Assembly (NCBI GenBank): GCA_030612585.1
Contig: JAUWNP010000054.1
Location: forward strand, 1-23,932
Reading direction: 5' to 3'
Source of the DNA: Anaerolineae bacterium
Lineage (GTDB): Bacteria; Chloroflexota; Anaerolineae; B4-G1
DNA: 23,932 nucleotides
This document shows, in pieces, positions 8,540 to 16,063 of this stretch. A program made the position numbers and the translations under genes. Numbering within the stretch: the stretch's first letter is position 1; the number at the start of each line of letters is the position of its first letter. The notes under the pieces are model-generated. The model saw nothing but the letters and a program-made list of their open reading frames with translations. It was not told the DNA's origin and ran no database searches.

Positions 8540-9547
8540 ATGGCATTCAACCTGAGGAACAGACATTGCCTGAAACTGTTGGATTTCACTCCCAACGAGA
8601 TCCGGTTCCTGCTCAACCTCTCTGCGGATCTGAAGAAGGCGAAATACGCCGGAACTGAGCAGCCGAGATTGACAGGAAAGAACATAGCGCTCATTTTCGA
8701 GAAAGCCTCGACCCGAACACGCTGCGCCTTTGAAACGGCAGCCTACGATCAGGGCGCACACGTGACCTATCTGGGACCGACGGGCTCTCAGTTGGGCACA
8801 AAAGAGACTGTAAAAGACACAGCCAGGGTCTTGGGCAGGATGTACGACGGGATTGAATATCGAGGCTTTGGGCAGGAAAGGGTGGAAGTACTGGCCAAAT
8901 ATGCCGGAGTGCCCGTGTGGAACGGCCTGACCAACGAATTTCATCCCACCCAGGTGCTGGCCGATCTATTGACCATGATGGAGCACAGCGACAAGCCGCT
9001 CAGCCAGGTCAAGTTTGCCTACCTGGGCGATGCCCGCAACAACATGGGCAATTCGCTGCTGGTAGGGGCTGCCCAAATGGGGATGGATTTTCGATCCGTG
9101 GCTCCCAGGAGCGTTCAACCACATCAGGAGCTGGTCGCCAAGGCCCAAGAGATCGCCAGGCAGACCGGAGCGAAAATCACCGTCACCGATGATTTGGACA
9201 GCGGTGTCAAGGATTGCGACTTCCTGTGCACGGACGTCTGGGTTTCTATGGGGGAACCAGAGGAGGTCTGGAAGGAAAGAATCAACCTGCTGAAGCCGTA
9301 TCAGGTCAACAAAGAGGCGATGGAGAAGACCGGCAATCCCAATGTCAAGTTCATGCATTGTCTCCCCGCCTTTCATAATCGCGAAACGGTTATCGGCGAA
9401 GACATTTACCAGAGATTCGGACTGGAGGCGATGGAAGTGACCGAAGAGGTATTTGAGTCACCGGCCTCCATAGTCTTTGACGAGGCTGAGAATAGAGTCC
9501 ACACCATCAAAGCCGTGTATCTTCTCAAAAACTTGGGGCGGGTGTAG
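8540..9547 (+). CDS. argF: ornithine carbamoyltransferase
   Basis: 335 residues, the normal family length. It shows the carbamoyl-phosphate loop STRTR (57-61), HPTQ (135-138), the ornithine-binding SMG motif (236-238, in DVWVSMG) and HCLPA (273-277). The sequence is close to the E. coli ArgF/ArgI type by recollection. It catalyses ornithine + carbamoyl phosphate to citrulline + phosphate; with a carbamate kinase in the same region it may run in reverse as a catabolic ArcB-type enzyme that makes carbamoyl phosphate for ATP synthesis (inference). TTGGAGGAAG gives a strong Shine-Dalgarno before ATG 8540. No other arginine biosynthesis gene is nearby. Its stop codon is part of a cruciform repeat immediately downstream. 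Confidence 0.95.
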   Translation: MAFNLRNRHCLKLLDFTPNEIRFLLNLSADLKKAKYAGTEQPRLTGKNIALIFEKASTRTRCAFETAAYDQGAHVTYLGPTGSQLGTKETVKDTARVLGRMYDGIEYRGFGQERVEVLAKYAGVPVWNGLTNEFHPTQVLADLLTMMEHSDKPLSQVKFAYLGDARNNMGNSLLVGAAQMGMDFRSVAPRSVQPHQELVAKAQEIARQTGAKITVTDDLDSGVKDCDFLCTDVWVSMGEPEEVWKERINLLKPYQVNKEAMEKTGNPNVKFMHCLPAFHNRETVIGEDIYQRFGLEAMEVTEEVFESPASIVFDEAENRVHTIKAVYLLKNLGRV

Positions 9548-9595
9548 GTCGGATTTGCTATCCGACCGGACGGCGGTTAGCAAAACCGCCCTACA
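9543..9595. repeat. two-hairpin cruciform repeat at the argF stop
   Basis: Stem 1 is GTCGGAT/ATCCGAC (9548-9554 and 9560-9566, loop TTGCT). Stem 2 is GGCGGTT/AACCGCC (9572-9578 and 9584-9590, loop AGCAA). An outer stem TGTAGG/CCTACA (9543-9548 and 9590-9595) encloses both, so the unit can fold as a three-way junction. It contains the argF stop codon. It looks like a REP/BIME-type extragenic element and could protect or attenuate the mRNA; there is no U-run, so it is not a classical terminator. Confidence 0.75.
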
Positions 9596-9688
9596 GTCGT
9601 CATCCCCCCCTGAATATTGAGAAGATACAAAGCCGTGATGGTAGCAACGCTAGGAAGCTAATCAATTCCAAAAAACAAGGAGAAAATT

Positions 9689-11029
9689 ATGTCAAAGAGA
9701 AATGTGATCATCATCGGTGCAGCCGGAAGGGATTTCCACAACTTTAACACTTATTACCGGGAGAATGAGGCATGTAATGTCGTCGCCTTCACTGCGGCCC
9801 AAATCCCGGATATTGCGGGCCGAGGATACCCGCCCGAGTTGGCCGGCAGACTCTATCCGGGTGGCATTCCAATTTATGCGGAAGAAGACCTTCCCAGGTT
9901 GATCAAAGACCTGAATGTGGACGATTGCGCCTTCTCGTACAGCGACGTTTCATATCAACACATCATGTCCATCAGCGCTATCGTGCAAGCGGCCGGCGCC
10001 AGTTTTGTGTTGCTGGGCCCCAAGGACACCATGATAAAGAGTTCCAAGCCGGTCATTTCAGTAGGGGCAGTTCGAACCGGTTGTGGCAAGAGCCAGACCT
10101 CACGGAGGATCATCGAGATACTGATGGCGAAAGGCTTGAAAGTCGTGGCCATTCGTCATCCCATGCCATACGGTGACCTGGTCGCCCAAAGGGTGCAGCG
10201 TTACGCCGAGTTGTTCGATCTGGAAAAGCACAAATGCACCATAGAAGAGATGGAAGAGTATGAACCCCACATTGTGCGCGGCAACGTCATTTACGCCGGC
10301 GTGGACTATGAGGCCATTCTTAGAGAGGCTGAGAACGATTCGGACGGCTGCGATGTGATTGTCTGGGATGGTGGTAACAACGACTTTCCATTCTACGTAC
10401 CCGACCTGCACGTGACAGTGGTTGACCCGCATCGCCCAGGCCATGAGTTGCGTTACTACCCGGGCGAGGTAACGTTGAGAATCGCCGATGTGGTGGTCAT
10501 CAACAAGATGGACAGCGCGGATCTTGCCGACATTGAAACCGTGCGGAAGAATATCGCCGTCGTGAACCCCGACGCGGTTGTCATTGACGCTGTGTCGGCC
10601 ATTGATATTGATGATCCTTCTGTGGTCAAGGGCAAAAAAGTGCTGGCGGTCGAGGATGGCCCGACCCTCACCCACGGCGAGATGAAGATCGGTGCGGGGA
10701 TCGTTGCAGCCCGGAAGTTTGGCGCGGCCGGGTTAGTTGACCCGCGGCCGTATACGGTGGGTAGGCTTTCCGAGACCTTTGAGATGTACCCGGAGATCGG
10801 AACCCTCTTGCCGGCCATGGGGTATGGCGAGCAGCAGCTAAGAGACCTTGAGGCCACGATTAACAACACCGAATGTGATGCGGTGGTCATCGGCACACCA
10901 ATCGATCTGAATCGGCTCATCAAGATTGACAAACCCTCAACACGCGTCTACTATAACCTGCAGGAAATCGGACGGCCCAACCTGACCGAAGTGCTGGAGG
11001 ATTTCATTGAGAAGTACAATCTTGTATAA
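9689..11029 (+). CDS. cyclic 2,3-diphosphoglycerate synthetase-like GTPase (COG2403 type)
   Basis: 446 residues. A Rossmann-like N-terminal part (NVIIIGAAGRDFHNF) is followed by a deviant P-loop GAVRTGCGKS at 126-135, a WDGGNNDFPF stretch near 226-235 and an NKMD (NKxD) guanine-specificity motif at 272-275. This layout is that of the family that includes archaeal cyclic-2,3-diphosphoglycerate synthetase (2,3-DPG + ATP to cDPG); bacterial members are mostly labelled predicted GTPases and lack assigned roles. ATG 9689 follows AAGGAG. Its position between argF and preA, with enolase and glycerate kinase further on, makes either a phosphoglycerate-linked or a metallochaperone-like role possible. 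The activity itself cannot be read from the sequence. Confidence 0.75.
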   Translation: MSKRNVIIIGAAGRDFHNFNTYYRENEACNVVAFTAAQIPDIAGRGYPPELAGRLYPGGIPIYAEEDLPRLIKDLNVDDCAFSYSDVSYQHIMSISAIVQAAGASFVLLGPKDTMIKSSKPVISVGAVRTGCGKSQTSRRIIEILMAKGLKVVAIRHPMPYGDLVAQRVQRYAELFDLEKHKCTIEEMEEYEPHIVRGNVIYAGVDYEAILREAENDSDGCDVIVWDGGNNDFPFYVPDLHVTVVDPHRPGHELRYYPGEVTLRIADVVVINKMDSADLADIETVRKNIAVVNPDAVVIDAVSAIDIDDPSVVKGKKVLAVEDGPTLTHGEMKIGAGIVAARKFGAAGLVDPRPYTVGRLSETFEMYPEIGTLLPAMGYGEQQLRDLEATINNTECDAVVIGTPIDLNRLIKIDKPSTRVYYNLQEIGRPNLTEVLEDFIEKYNLV

Positions 11030-11161
11030 AGGGGAGTCTACAGCACGAAGATCTAGTTTCTGTCTGAGTACGGCGCCTGCGCTCCGGAGGAGTCCTCTTC
11101 GAAATGCGCAGACGTCTGAGGTAGAACATCCGAGATGGTAACTGCCTCTGTGACCAGTCCT

Positions 11162-11308
11162 GGGGCAATCGCATGTAAACTCAAACCCTCCAATCTGTCA
11201 TTCTGAGGAGCGGAACGACAAAGAATCTCGCTCTCGCGGTGCAAAGTAGAGATTCTTCGCTCCATGCGGTCGCTCAGAATGATAAGGCATTGGCACATGC
11301 GATTGTCC
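11162..11308. repeat. MITE-like nested inverted repeat upstream of preA
   Basis: The outer arms GGGCAATCGCATGT (11163-11176) and ACATGCGATTGTCC (11295-11308) are inverted with one mismatch. Inside them, GTCATTCTGAG...AAGAATCTC (11197-11229) pairs with GAGATTCTT...CTCAGAATGAT (11249-11283). The inner unit resembles the widespread intergenic repeat built on TTCTGAGCGAAGCGAAGAATCT. No coding sequence is seen in 11030-11338, so this element makes up about half of that gap and separates the argF/GTPase genes from preA. Confidence 0.75.
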
Positions 11309-11326
11309 TACCATCTCCCCCCATCC

Positions 11327-11334
11327 GAGGTGAG
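11327..11334 (+). promoter_or_regulatory. ribosome binding site fixing the preA start
   Basis: GAGGTGAG ends 4 nt before ATG 11339. It favours this start over the in-frame ATG at 11264, whose extra 25 codons lie within the inverted-repeat element. Confidence 0.7.
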
Positions 11335-11338
11335 AATC

Positions 11339-12526
11339 ATGCCAAGATTAGAAACCAGGTTCCTGGGCATCACTTTTCCGAGTCCATTCCTGCTGGCCGC
11401 CGGGCCACCCACTGCGAAGGGAGCGATGATAGTCGAGGCTTTCAAATCTGGGTGGGGAGGGGCTGTACTGAAGACAATTGCGTTGGAACCCACAGCACAT
11501 CCAAGCCCAAGGGTATACGTGATCAGGTCGGGACGAGATAAAAGGGGTATGATCGACATTGAACTGTTCAGTAATCTGACCCTTGACCGCTGGGAAGATG
11601 AAATTGATATGATTCGCGCTTCCTATCCTGAGCGGCCGATCATTGCCAGCATAGCGGGGGGCGGCAATCCAAAGGACTGGCAGGAGATTATCCGTCGTCT
11701 TGAACCGCATGGCGTCAAGGGCTATGAAATGAACGTGAGTTGTCCAAATTTCGCTAAAGAGAAAAAAGGCGAGAGATTGGGGCAGGATCCAGAAGCACTG
11801 AAACTGGCGGTCCGTTGGGTAAGAGAGGCGACAGACTTGCCAGTGATAGTAAAACTTACCCCGAATGTCACAGATATCGTAGCACTAGCGCGTGCCGCTG
11901 CGGAAGCCGGAGCAGATGCAGTGACCGCCATCAACAGCCTATCTGGCCTGGCGGGGATAGACCTGGATACCTTTGCCCCTTTACCCACGGTTGATGGCAT
12001 TAGTATTTTCGGTGGTTATGGCGGCCCTGCGTTGAAGCCGGTCTCTCTTCGATGTACTGCCAGTATTGCTCAAGCCCTGCCGATCCCCATCATTGGTTGT
12101 GGCGGTATAACAAAATGGCAGGATGCGGCCGAGTACTTGGCGGTCGGCGCATCTGTGGTTGAAGTCTGTACAGCAGTGATGTGGAACGGCTATCAAATCA
12201 TTGAAAAGCTGGCGAAAGGTCTCGAACTGTACCTTGACGAAAAAGGGTATAGTATGCCGACTGACATTACTGGTAAAGCATTGCCCAGTGTTGGTATATT
12301 CCCTGACTTGAATCTGTCCGCAAAGCTGGTCGCCTCAATTGACGAGAATGGCTGCAATGGATGTGGCATTTGTGTCCGGGCTTGTGCTTCCGGGGGGTTC
12401 CAGGCAATCGAAATTGACGACAATATCGCACGTGTTGACTCACTCAAGTGTGATGGATGCGGATTGTGTGTGGGCGTGTGCCCACTGGAAGTGGTGTGCA
12501 TGGTGCCACGACGAGAGATAGATTAG
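11339..12526 (+). CDS. preA: PreA-like dihydropyrimidine/dihydroorotate dehydrogenase with two [4Fe-4S] motifs
   Basis: 395 residues. The N-terminal ~300 residues form an FMN-binding dihydroorotate-dehydrogenase-type TIM barrel, with the active-site signature NVSCPN at 132-137 (Cys135), KLTPN and CGGI near the phosphate site. The C-terminus has two ferredoxin motifs, CNGCGICVRAC and CDGCGLCVGVC. This is the architecture of the PreA subunit of bacterial dihydropyrimidine dehydrogenase (uracil/thymine + NADH to the dihydro form, or reverse) and of some related enzymes. No PreT (the NADPH/FAD partner) is adjacent, so its electron partner is unknown; ferredoxin or the flavoprotein encoded at 18217 are candidates. 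The start is chosen from the Shine-Dalgarno. The exact substrate is uncertain. Confidence 0.8.
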   Translation: MPRLETRFLGITFPSPFLLAAGPPTAKGAMIVEAFKSGWGGAVLKTIALEPTAHPSPRVYVIRSGRDKRGMIDIELFSNLTLDRWEDEIDMIRASYPERPIIASIAGGGNPKDWQEIIRRLEPHGVKGYEMNVSCPNFAKEKKGERLGQDPEALKLAVRWVREATDLPVIVKLTPNVTDIVALARAAAEAGADAVTAINSLSGLAGIDLDTFAPLPTVDGISIFGGYGGPALKPVSLRCTASIAQALPIPIIGCGGITKWQDAAEYLAVGASVVEVCTAVMWNGYQIIEKLAKGLELYLDEKGYSMPTDITGKALPSVGIFPDLNLSAKLVASIDENGCNGCGICVRACASGGFQAIEIDDNIARVDSLKCDGCGLCVGVCPLEVVCMVPRREID

Positions 12527-12651
12527 CCCGGAAGCGTGGCTCCCTTGGACTAGCCGCCGTTCCATCCCTACGACCCGATGCTTGGTAAACTGTCTGACCA
12601 CTTGTCCCAAGAGATATCCCGAGTCCCTCTCCAGAAATATCCTATTGCCAA

Positions 12652-12657
12652 AGGAGG
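12652..12657 (+). promoter_or_regulatory. ribosome binding site fixing the enolase GTG start
   Basis: AGGAGG lies 7 nt before GTG 12665. It fits the family N-terminus, whereas the in-frame ATG at 12578 would add 29 codons with no family resemblance. Confidence 0.8.
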
Positions 12658-12664
12658 CCTATCT

Positions 12665-13945
12665 GTGAATGATACCAAGATTCGTGCAGTGCACGCCCGA
12701 GAGATTATTGATTGCCGAGGGTACCCAACCGTCGAAGTAGACGTTGAGCTGGAAAGCGGTGTTATTGGAAGGGCGGGAGTTCCGGCCGGGCTTTCGACCG
12801 GCGCCCACGAGGCGCACGAGGTACGCGATGGAGGAACCCGCTACCGGGGACTGGGCGTCAGGACCGCTGTGTGCAGCGTCAACGAAGTCATTGCTCCTGC
12901 TCTCGTCGGGAGGGATGCGACCCGTCAGCGTGAGCTGGACGTGTTTATGAGGGGGGAACTGGATGGCACGCCAAACAAATCCAGGCTTGGGGCTAATGGT
13001 ATCGTCGGCGTCTCACTGGCGCTCGCGCGGGCTGCGGCTGCAGCGGCTGGAAAACCACTCTACCGCTATCTGAACAACAATGCCCGCGTTATCCCTGTGC
13101 CCTTGTTTAACTTGATCAATGGCGGCAAGCACGCTTCCAGCGATATGGAGATACAGGAATTCATCATCATGCCCGTCGGCGCCGAAAACTTTTTCCACGC
13201 ACTTCAGATCGCGACCGAGGTCAGCTTTGAGCTGCGGGATCTCATCGTGGCCAAGTACGGCAAGATCGCGGTGAACGTTGGCGATGAAGGCGGCTTTGTC
13301 CCGCCGATGACCGGGGTGCGTGAGCCGCTTGATACCCTGGTCCAGGCAGTGGAACGCGCCGGATATAGCGACCTGATCGTCTACGGTCTCGACGTTGCCG
13401 CCAGTCATTTCTATGACGCTGAGGAGAAAGTCTATCACCTGGCCGGTGAGGAGTTGACCCGCGATCACATGATCGCGCTCTACAAGGAACTCTGCACAGA
13501 TTACGAGTTAGCTTCCATTGAGGACGCACTCTACGAGGATGACTTTGAGGGCTGGGCCCAGTTGACGGCCGAACTGCCAGAGATCCAGTGGGTCGGGGAC
13601 GACCTGTTCGTCACCAACCCCGAGCGTTTGCGCAAAGGCATTGAGATGGGCGTGGCCAATGCTGTGCTGTGGAAGGTCAATCAGATCGGCACGCTGACGG
13701 AGGCGCTTGACGTCGCAGAGATGGCTTACCGCCACGGGTACGGCGTGCAAGTGTCCGAGCGCTCAGGCGAGACGGAGGACCCGATCATCGCCGATCTCAC
13801 TGTGGCGTTGAACGCCGGCCAGATCAAGACAGGCGCGCCTGTGCGAGGGGAGCGGACCAGCAAGTACAACCAGTTGCTGCGCATTGAGGAGGAGTTGGGG
13901 GATCAGGCCGTGTATGCGGGCCACTGCTTTCGCTGGTCCGGATAG
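12665..13945 (+). CDS. divergent enolase (phosphopyruvate hydratase family)
   Basis: 426 residues from the GTG start, matching the usual ~430. Enolase converts 2-phosphoglycerate to phosphoenolpyruvate. Conserved positions (mine, with yeast equivalents by eye): Ser44 (S39), His146 (H159), Glu155 (E168), Glu198 in GDEGG (E211), Asp233 (D246), Glu286 (E295), Asp312 (D320), Lys337 (K345) and Lys388 (K396). Oddities: the normally invariant SHRSGETED reads SERSGETED, putting Glu365 where the catalytically important His (H373) belongs; DSRGNPT reads DCRGYPT; and the mobile loop SGASTG reads AGLSTG. So the metal sites and base are kept, but the substrate pocket is altered. It may be a paralog with a modified substrate, not housekeeping eno. 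Next to a glycerate 2-kinase, a phosphoglycerate-like substrate remains likely (inference). Confidence 0.9.
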   Translation: MNDTKIRAVHAREIIDCRGYPTVEVDVELESGVIGRAGVPAGLSTGAHEAHEVRDGGTRYRGLGVRTAVCSVNEVIAPALVGRDATRQRELDVFMRGELDGTPNKSRLGANGIVGVSLALARAAAAAAGKPLYRYLNNNARVIPVPLFNLINGGKHASSDMEIQEFIIMPVGAENFFHALQIATEVSFELRDLIVAKYGKIAVNVGDEGGFVPPMTGVREPLDTLVQAVERAGYSDLIVYGLDVAASHFYDAEEKVYHLAGEELTRDHMIALYKELCTDYELASIEDALYEDDFEGWAQLTAELPEIQWVGDDLFVTNPERLRKGIEMGVANAVLWKVNQIGTLTEALDVAEMAYRHGYGVQVSERSGETEDPIIADLTVALNAGQIKTGAPVRGERTSKYNQLLRIEEELGDQAVYAGHCFRWSG

Positions 13946-13998
13946 TGGGCAAGATTTGACGAGCACGAACCAATGCAGAATGTAGTGGACACACCACG

Positions 13999-15345
13999 TT
14001 GGTGGGGATCCGCAGTCGGTCGCGCTTGATTGACCATAGGCCACGCAAGTTGCGCGAGGCCGCAGTGGACATAATTGAGCACGGCATTCGTGCGGCGGAT
14101 CCATACGCGGCGACAATGCACCTGCTTGGGCTGGACGGGGATCGTCTCTGCGTGGGGCCGCTCGAATATGACCTGCGGGAATGGGAGCACATCTATGTGA
14201 TCGGTGCGGGTAAGGCCACGCAAACCATCGCGTTGGCGCTCGAGGAGGTGTTGGGGGATCGCATCACCGATGGGTTGGTCATCCTCAAGCGCGGGGAGGA
14301 GCGCAGGCTGCGCCGAGTCCGCATCATCGAGGCGGCCCATCCCGTGCCCGACGAAGAAAGCTACCGCGGTGCGCAGGAGATCGTCAGAATCGCCCGCCAG
14401 GCCGGCCGGCGAGACCTTGTCTTCGCGGCGATCACCGGCGGCAGTTCCGCGTTGCTCGTTTGGCCCGCTGAGGGTATCACGCTGGCGGACAAGCAGGCGC
14501 TCAATGAAATTCTGCTCAGGTGCGGTGCCGCGATCCGCGAGATCAACGCCGTTCGCAAGCACGCTTCGCGGGTGAAGGGCGGCCGGCTCGCGCAGGAGAT
14601 CTTTCCGGCCGAACTGATCAACCTGACGGTCTCGGACGTGACGGGCAACCCGCTGGATTATATCACAGGCCCCACCGTCCCGGATACCTCCACCTATAGA
14701 GACGCCTGGCGCACGCTGGACAAGTACGACCTGTGGGACCGGGTGCCTGAGCCAGTTTGGCAGCACCTAAAGCGCGGCGCGGAGACCGAGTCCCCCAAGA
14801 CCTTTTCAAACAAGTATCACACATTGACCGTCGTGCCCGGCGATGCGGCGTGCCTGGGGGCAGCCCGGCGGAGTGAGGAACTCGGATACACCTCGCACAT
14901 CCTCACCACGGAGATGGAGGGCGAGAGCCGGGATGCTGCAGTTGCCTTCGTGGACTGCGTAAACACTGTTGAGCCACCTTGTGCCATTATTGCAGGTGGT
15001 GAGACGACCGTCACGATTGACGGGGAGTGTGGCGCAGGTGGCTCCAACCAGGAGTTCGCGCTCAGCGCTGCGCTCGCGATCGCCGGACGCGAAAACGTGG
15101 TCGTAGCGTCGGTTGACACCGACGGAACAGACGGGCCTACCGAGGCTGGCGGCGGACTGGTTGACGGGGAAACCGTTGATCGGGCGAGGGCTGCCGGATT
15201 GGATCCGGGTTGGTGTCTGAGGATGCACTCGGCGCTGGAGCTGTTGGAAACGACTGGCGATCTGGTCATGACCGGCCCCACCGGAACCAACGTCAATGAC
15301 CTGAAGCTCATCCTGCTTGGTCGTCAAGCAGGAGTGGGCCCATGA
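13999..15345 (+). CDS. glycerate 2-kinase, DUF4147/MOFRL type
   Basis: 448 residues, the usual length for the type II glycerate kinase, which phosphorylates D-glycerate to 2-phosphoglycerate. Visible blocks are VIGAGKAT near 73-80, ITGGSSALLVWP near 147-158, RVKGGRLA, a TGPTVPDTSTY stretch near 229-239, AGGETTV near 331-337, GGSNQEFAL and DTDGTDGPTEAGG in the C-terminal MOFRL domain. Start is uncertain: TTG 13999, GTG 14002 or TTG 14026 are all possible and none has a clear Shine-Dalgarno. The gene follows the enolase by 53 bp and overlaps the next gene as ATGA, so it is part of one transcription unit. Its product would feed the neighbouring enolase, which fits glycerate entering lower glycolysis. 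A second, broken copy lies at 22577. Confidence 0.85.
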   Translation: MVGIRSRSRLIDHRPRKLREAAVDIIEHGIRAADPYAATMHLLGLDGDRLCVGPLEYDLREWEHIYVIGAGKATQTIALALEEVLGDRITDGLVILKRGEERRLRRVRIIEAAHPVPDEESYRGAQEIVRIARQAGRRDLVFAAITGGSSALLVWPAEGITLADKQALNEILLRCGAAIREINAVRKHASRVKGGRLAQEIFPAELINLTVSDVTGNPLDYITGPTVPDTSTYRDAWRTLDKYDLWDRVPEPVWQHLKRGAETESPKTFSNKYHTLTVVPGDAACLGAARRSEELGYTSHILTTEMEGESRDAAVAFVDCVNTVEPPCAIIAGGETTVTIDGECGAGGSNQEFALSAALAIAGRENVVVASVDTDGTDGPTEAGGGLVDGETVDRARAAGLDPGWCLRMHSALELLETTGDLVMTGPTGTNVNDLKLILLGRQAGVGP

Positions 15346-16028
15346 CAACGGCCCGCCGCCGGGTGGGGCTGTTGGTACCCTCCAGCGACATTGTCATGGA
15401 GGCCGATCTCTGGCGACGGCTGCCTGCTGGGGTTACCTTGCACGTAGCCAGAATGTATATGCAGGCAACCACTGTCGCTGGAGAAGAGAGGATGCTGCAA
15501 GAGGAGTTAGTTCCGGCGGTGCACAGAGTGGCCTCCGTTCACCCTGAATTGGTGATATTCGGTTGCACCTCCGCAGCGGCCCTGCGTGGGCTCGACGGAG
15601 ATGCCGCCATTGCCCACCGTGTGGAAGCGATAGCCGACTGTCCATGTGTCACAGTGGTGCAGGCGGCCTTCCAGGAGATCAGACGGCTGAGGGTCCGGCG
15701 ACTGCTGCTCGTCACACCCTATATTGCCGAGATCAATGACCGTCTCCAGAACACCTTTCAAGAGGCAGGGCTGCCCGTGACGGGGACGGTGGGTATGGGG
15801 TTGGACGACGATCTGGACATCGGTGCCGTTTCTCCGGAGGAGGTTTTGAGATTCGTGGTTAGCGCAACGGAAAGCGCTGACCCTGCGCCTGAGTGTGTTT
15901 TTGTCTCCTGCACCACTTTCCGTGCTTTCGAGGTGGCAGAAAATCTGGAACGGGAACTGGGTATCCCGGTGGTCACCAGCAACCGAAGCGCGTTCCAGCT
16001 TATCCTCCGCCACCTGGGAGACGAATAA
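15342..16028 (+). CDS. Asp/Glu racemase-superfamily enzyme (maleate isomerase / arylmalonate decarboxylase-like)
   Basis: 228 residues. The N-terminus RVGLLVPSSDIVMEADLW matches the maleate cis-trans isomerase branch, and both catalytic cysteines are present: FGCTSA near residue 74 and SCTTFRA near residue 187. The superfamily covers amino-acid racemases, hydantoin/allantoin racemases, maleate isomerase and arylmalonate decarboxylase, all using a Cys pair for proton transfer. Which of these applies cannot be decided; the neighbours (M20 hydrolase, carbamate kinase, carbamoyltransferase) would suit a racemase of a ureido or hydantoin compound, while the N-terminal motif favours a maleate-type substrate. 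ATG 15342 overlaps the glycerate kinase stop and follows CAGGAG. Confidence 0.8.
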   Translation: MTTARRRVGLLVPSSDIVMEADLWRRLPAGVTLHVARMYMQATTVAGEERMLQEELVPAVHRVASVHPELVIFGCTSAAALRGLDGDAAIAHRVEAIADCPCVTVVQAAFQEIRRLRVRRLLLVTPYIAEINDRLQNTFQEAGLPVTGTVGMGLDDDLDIGAVSPEEVLRFVVSATESADPAPECVFVSCTTFRAFEVAENLERELGIPVVTSNRSAFQLILRHLGDE

Positions 16029-16063
16029 AGACTGTGCGGCCGTACGGATAAGGAGCGGAAAGC

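Noticed and set aside
10100..10675. 191-codon minus-strand open frame
   Set aside because: Antisense to the COG2403-type gene, no motif and no start signals.
12578..12664. Enolase starting at ATG 12578
   Set aside because: The extra 29 residues do not resemble the enolase N-terminus, and AGGAGG is correctly spaced before GTG 12665.
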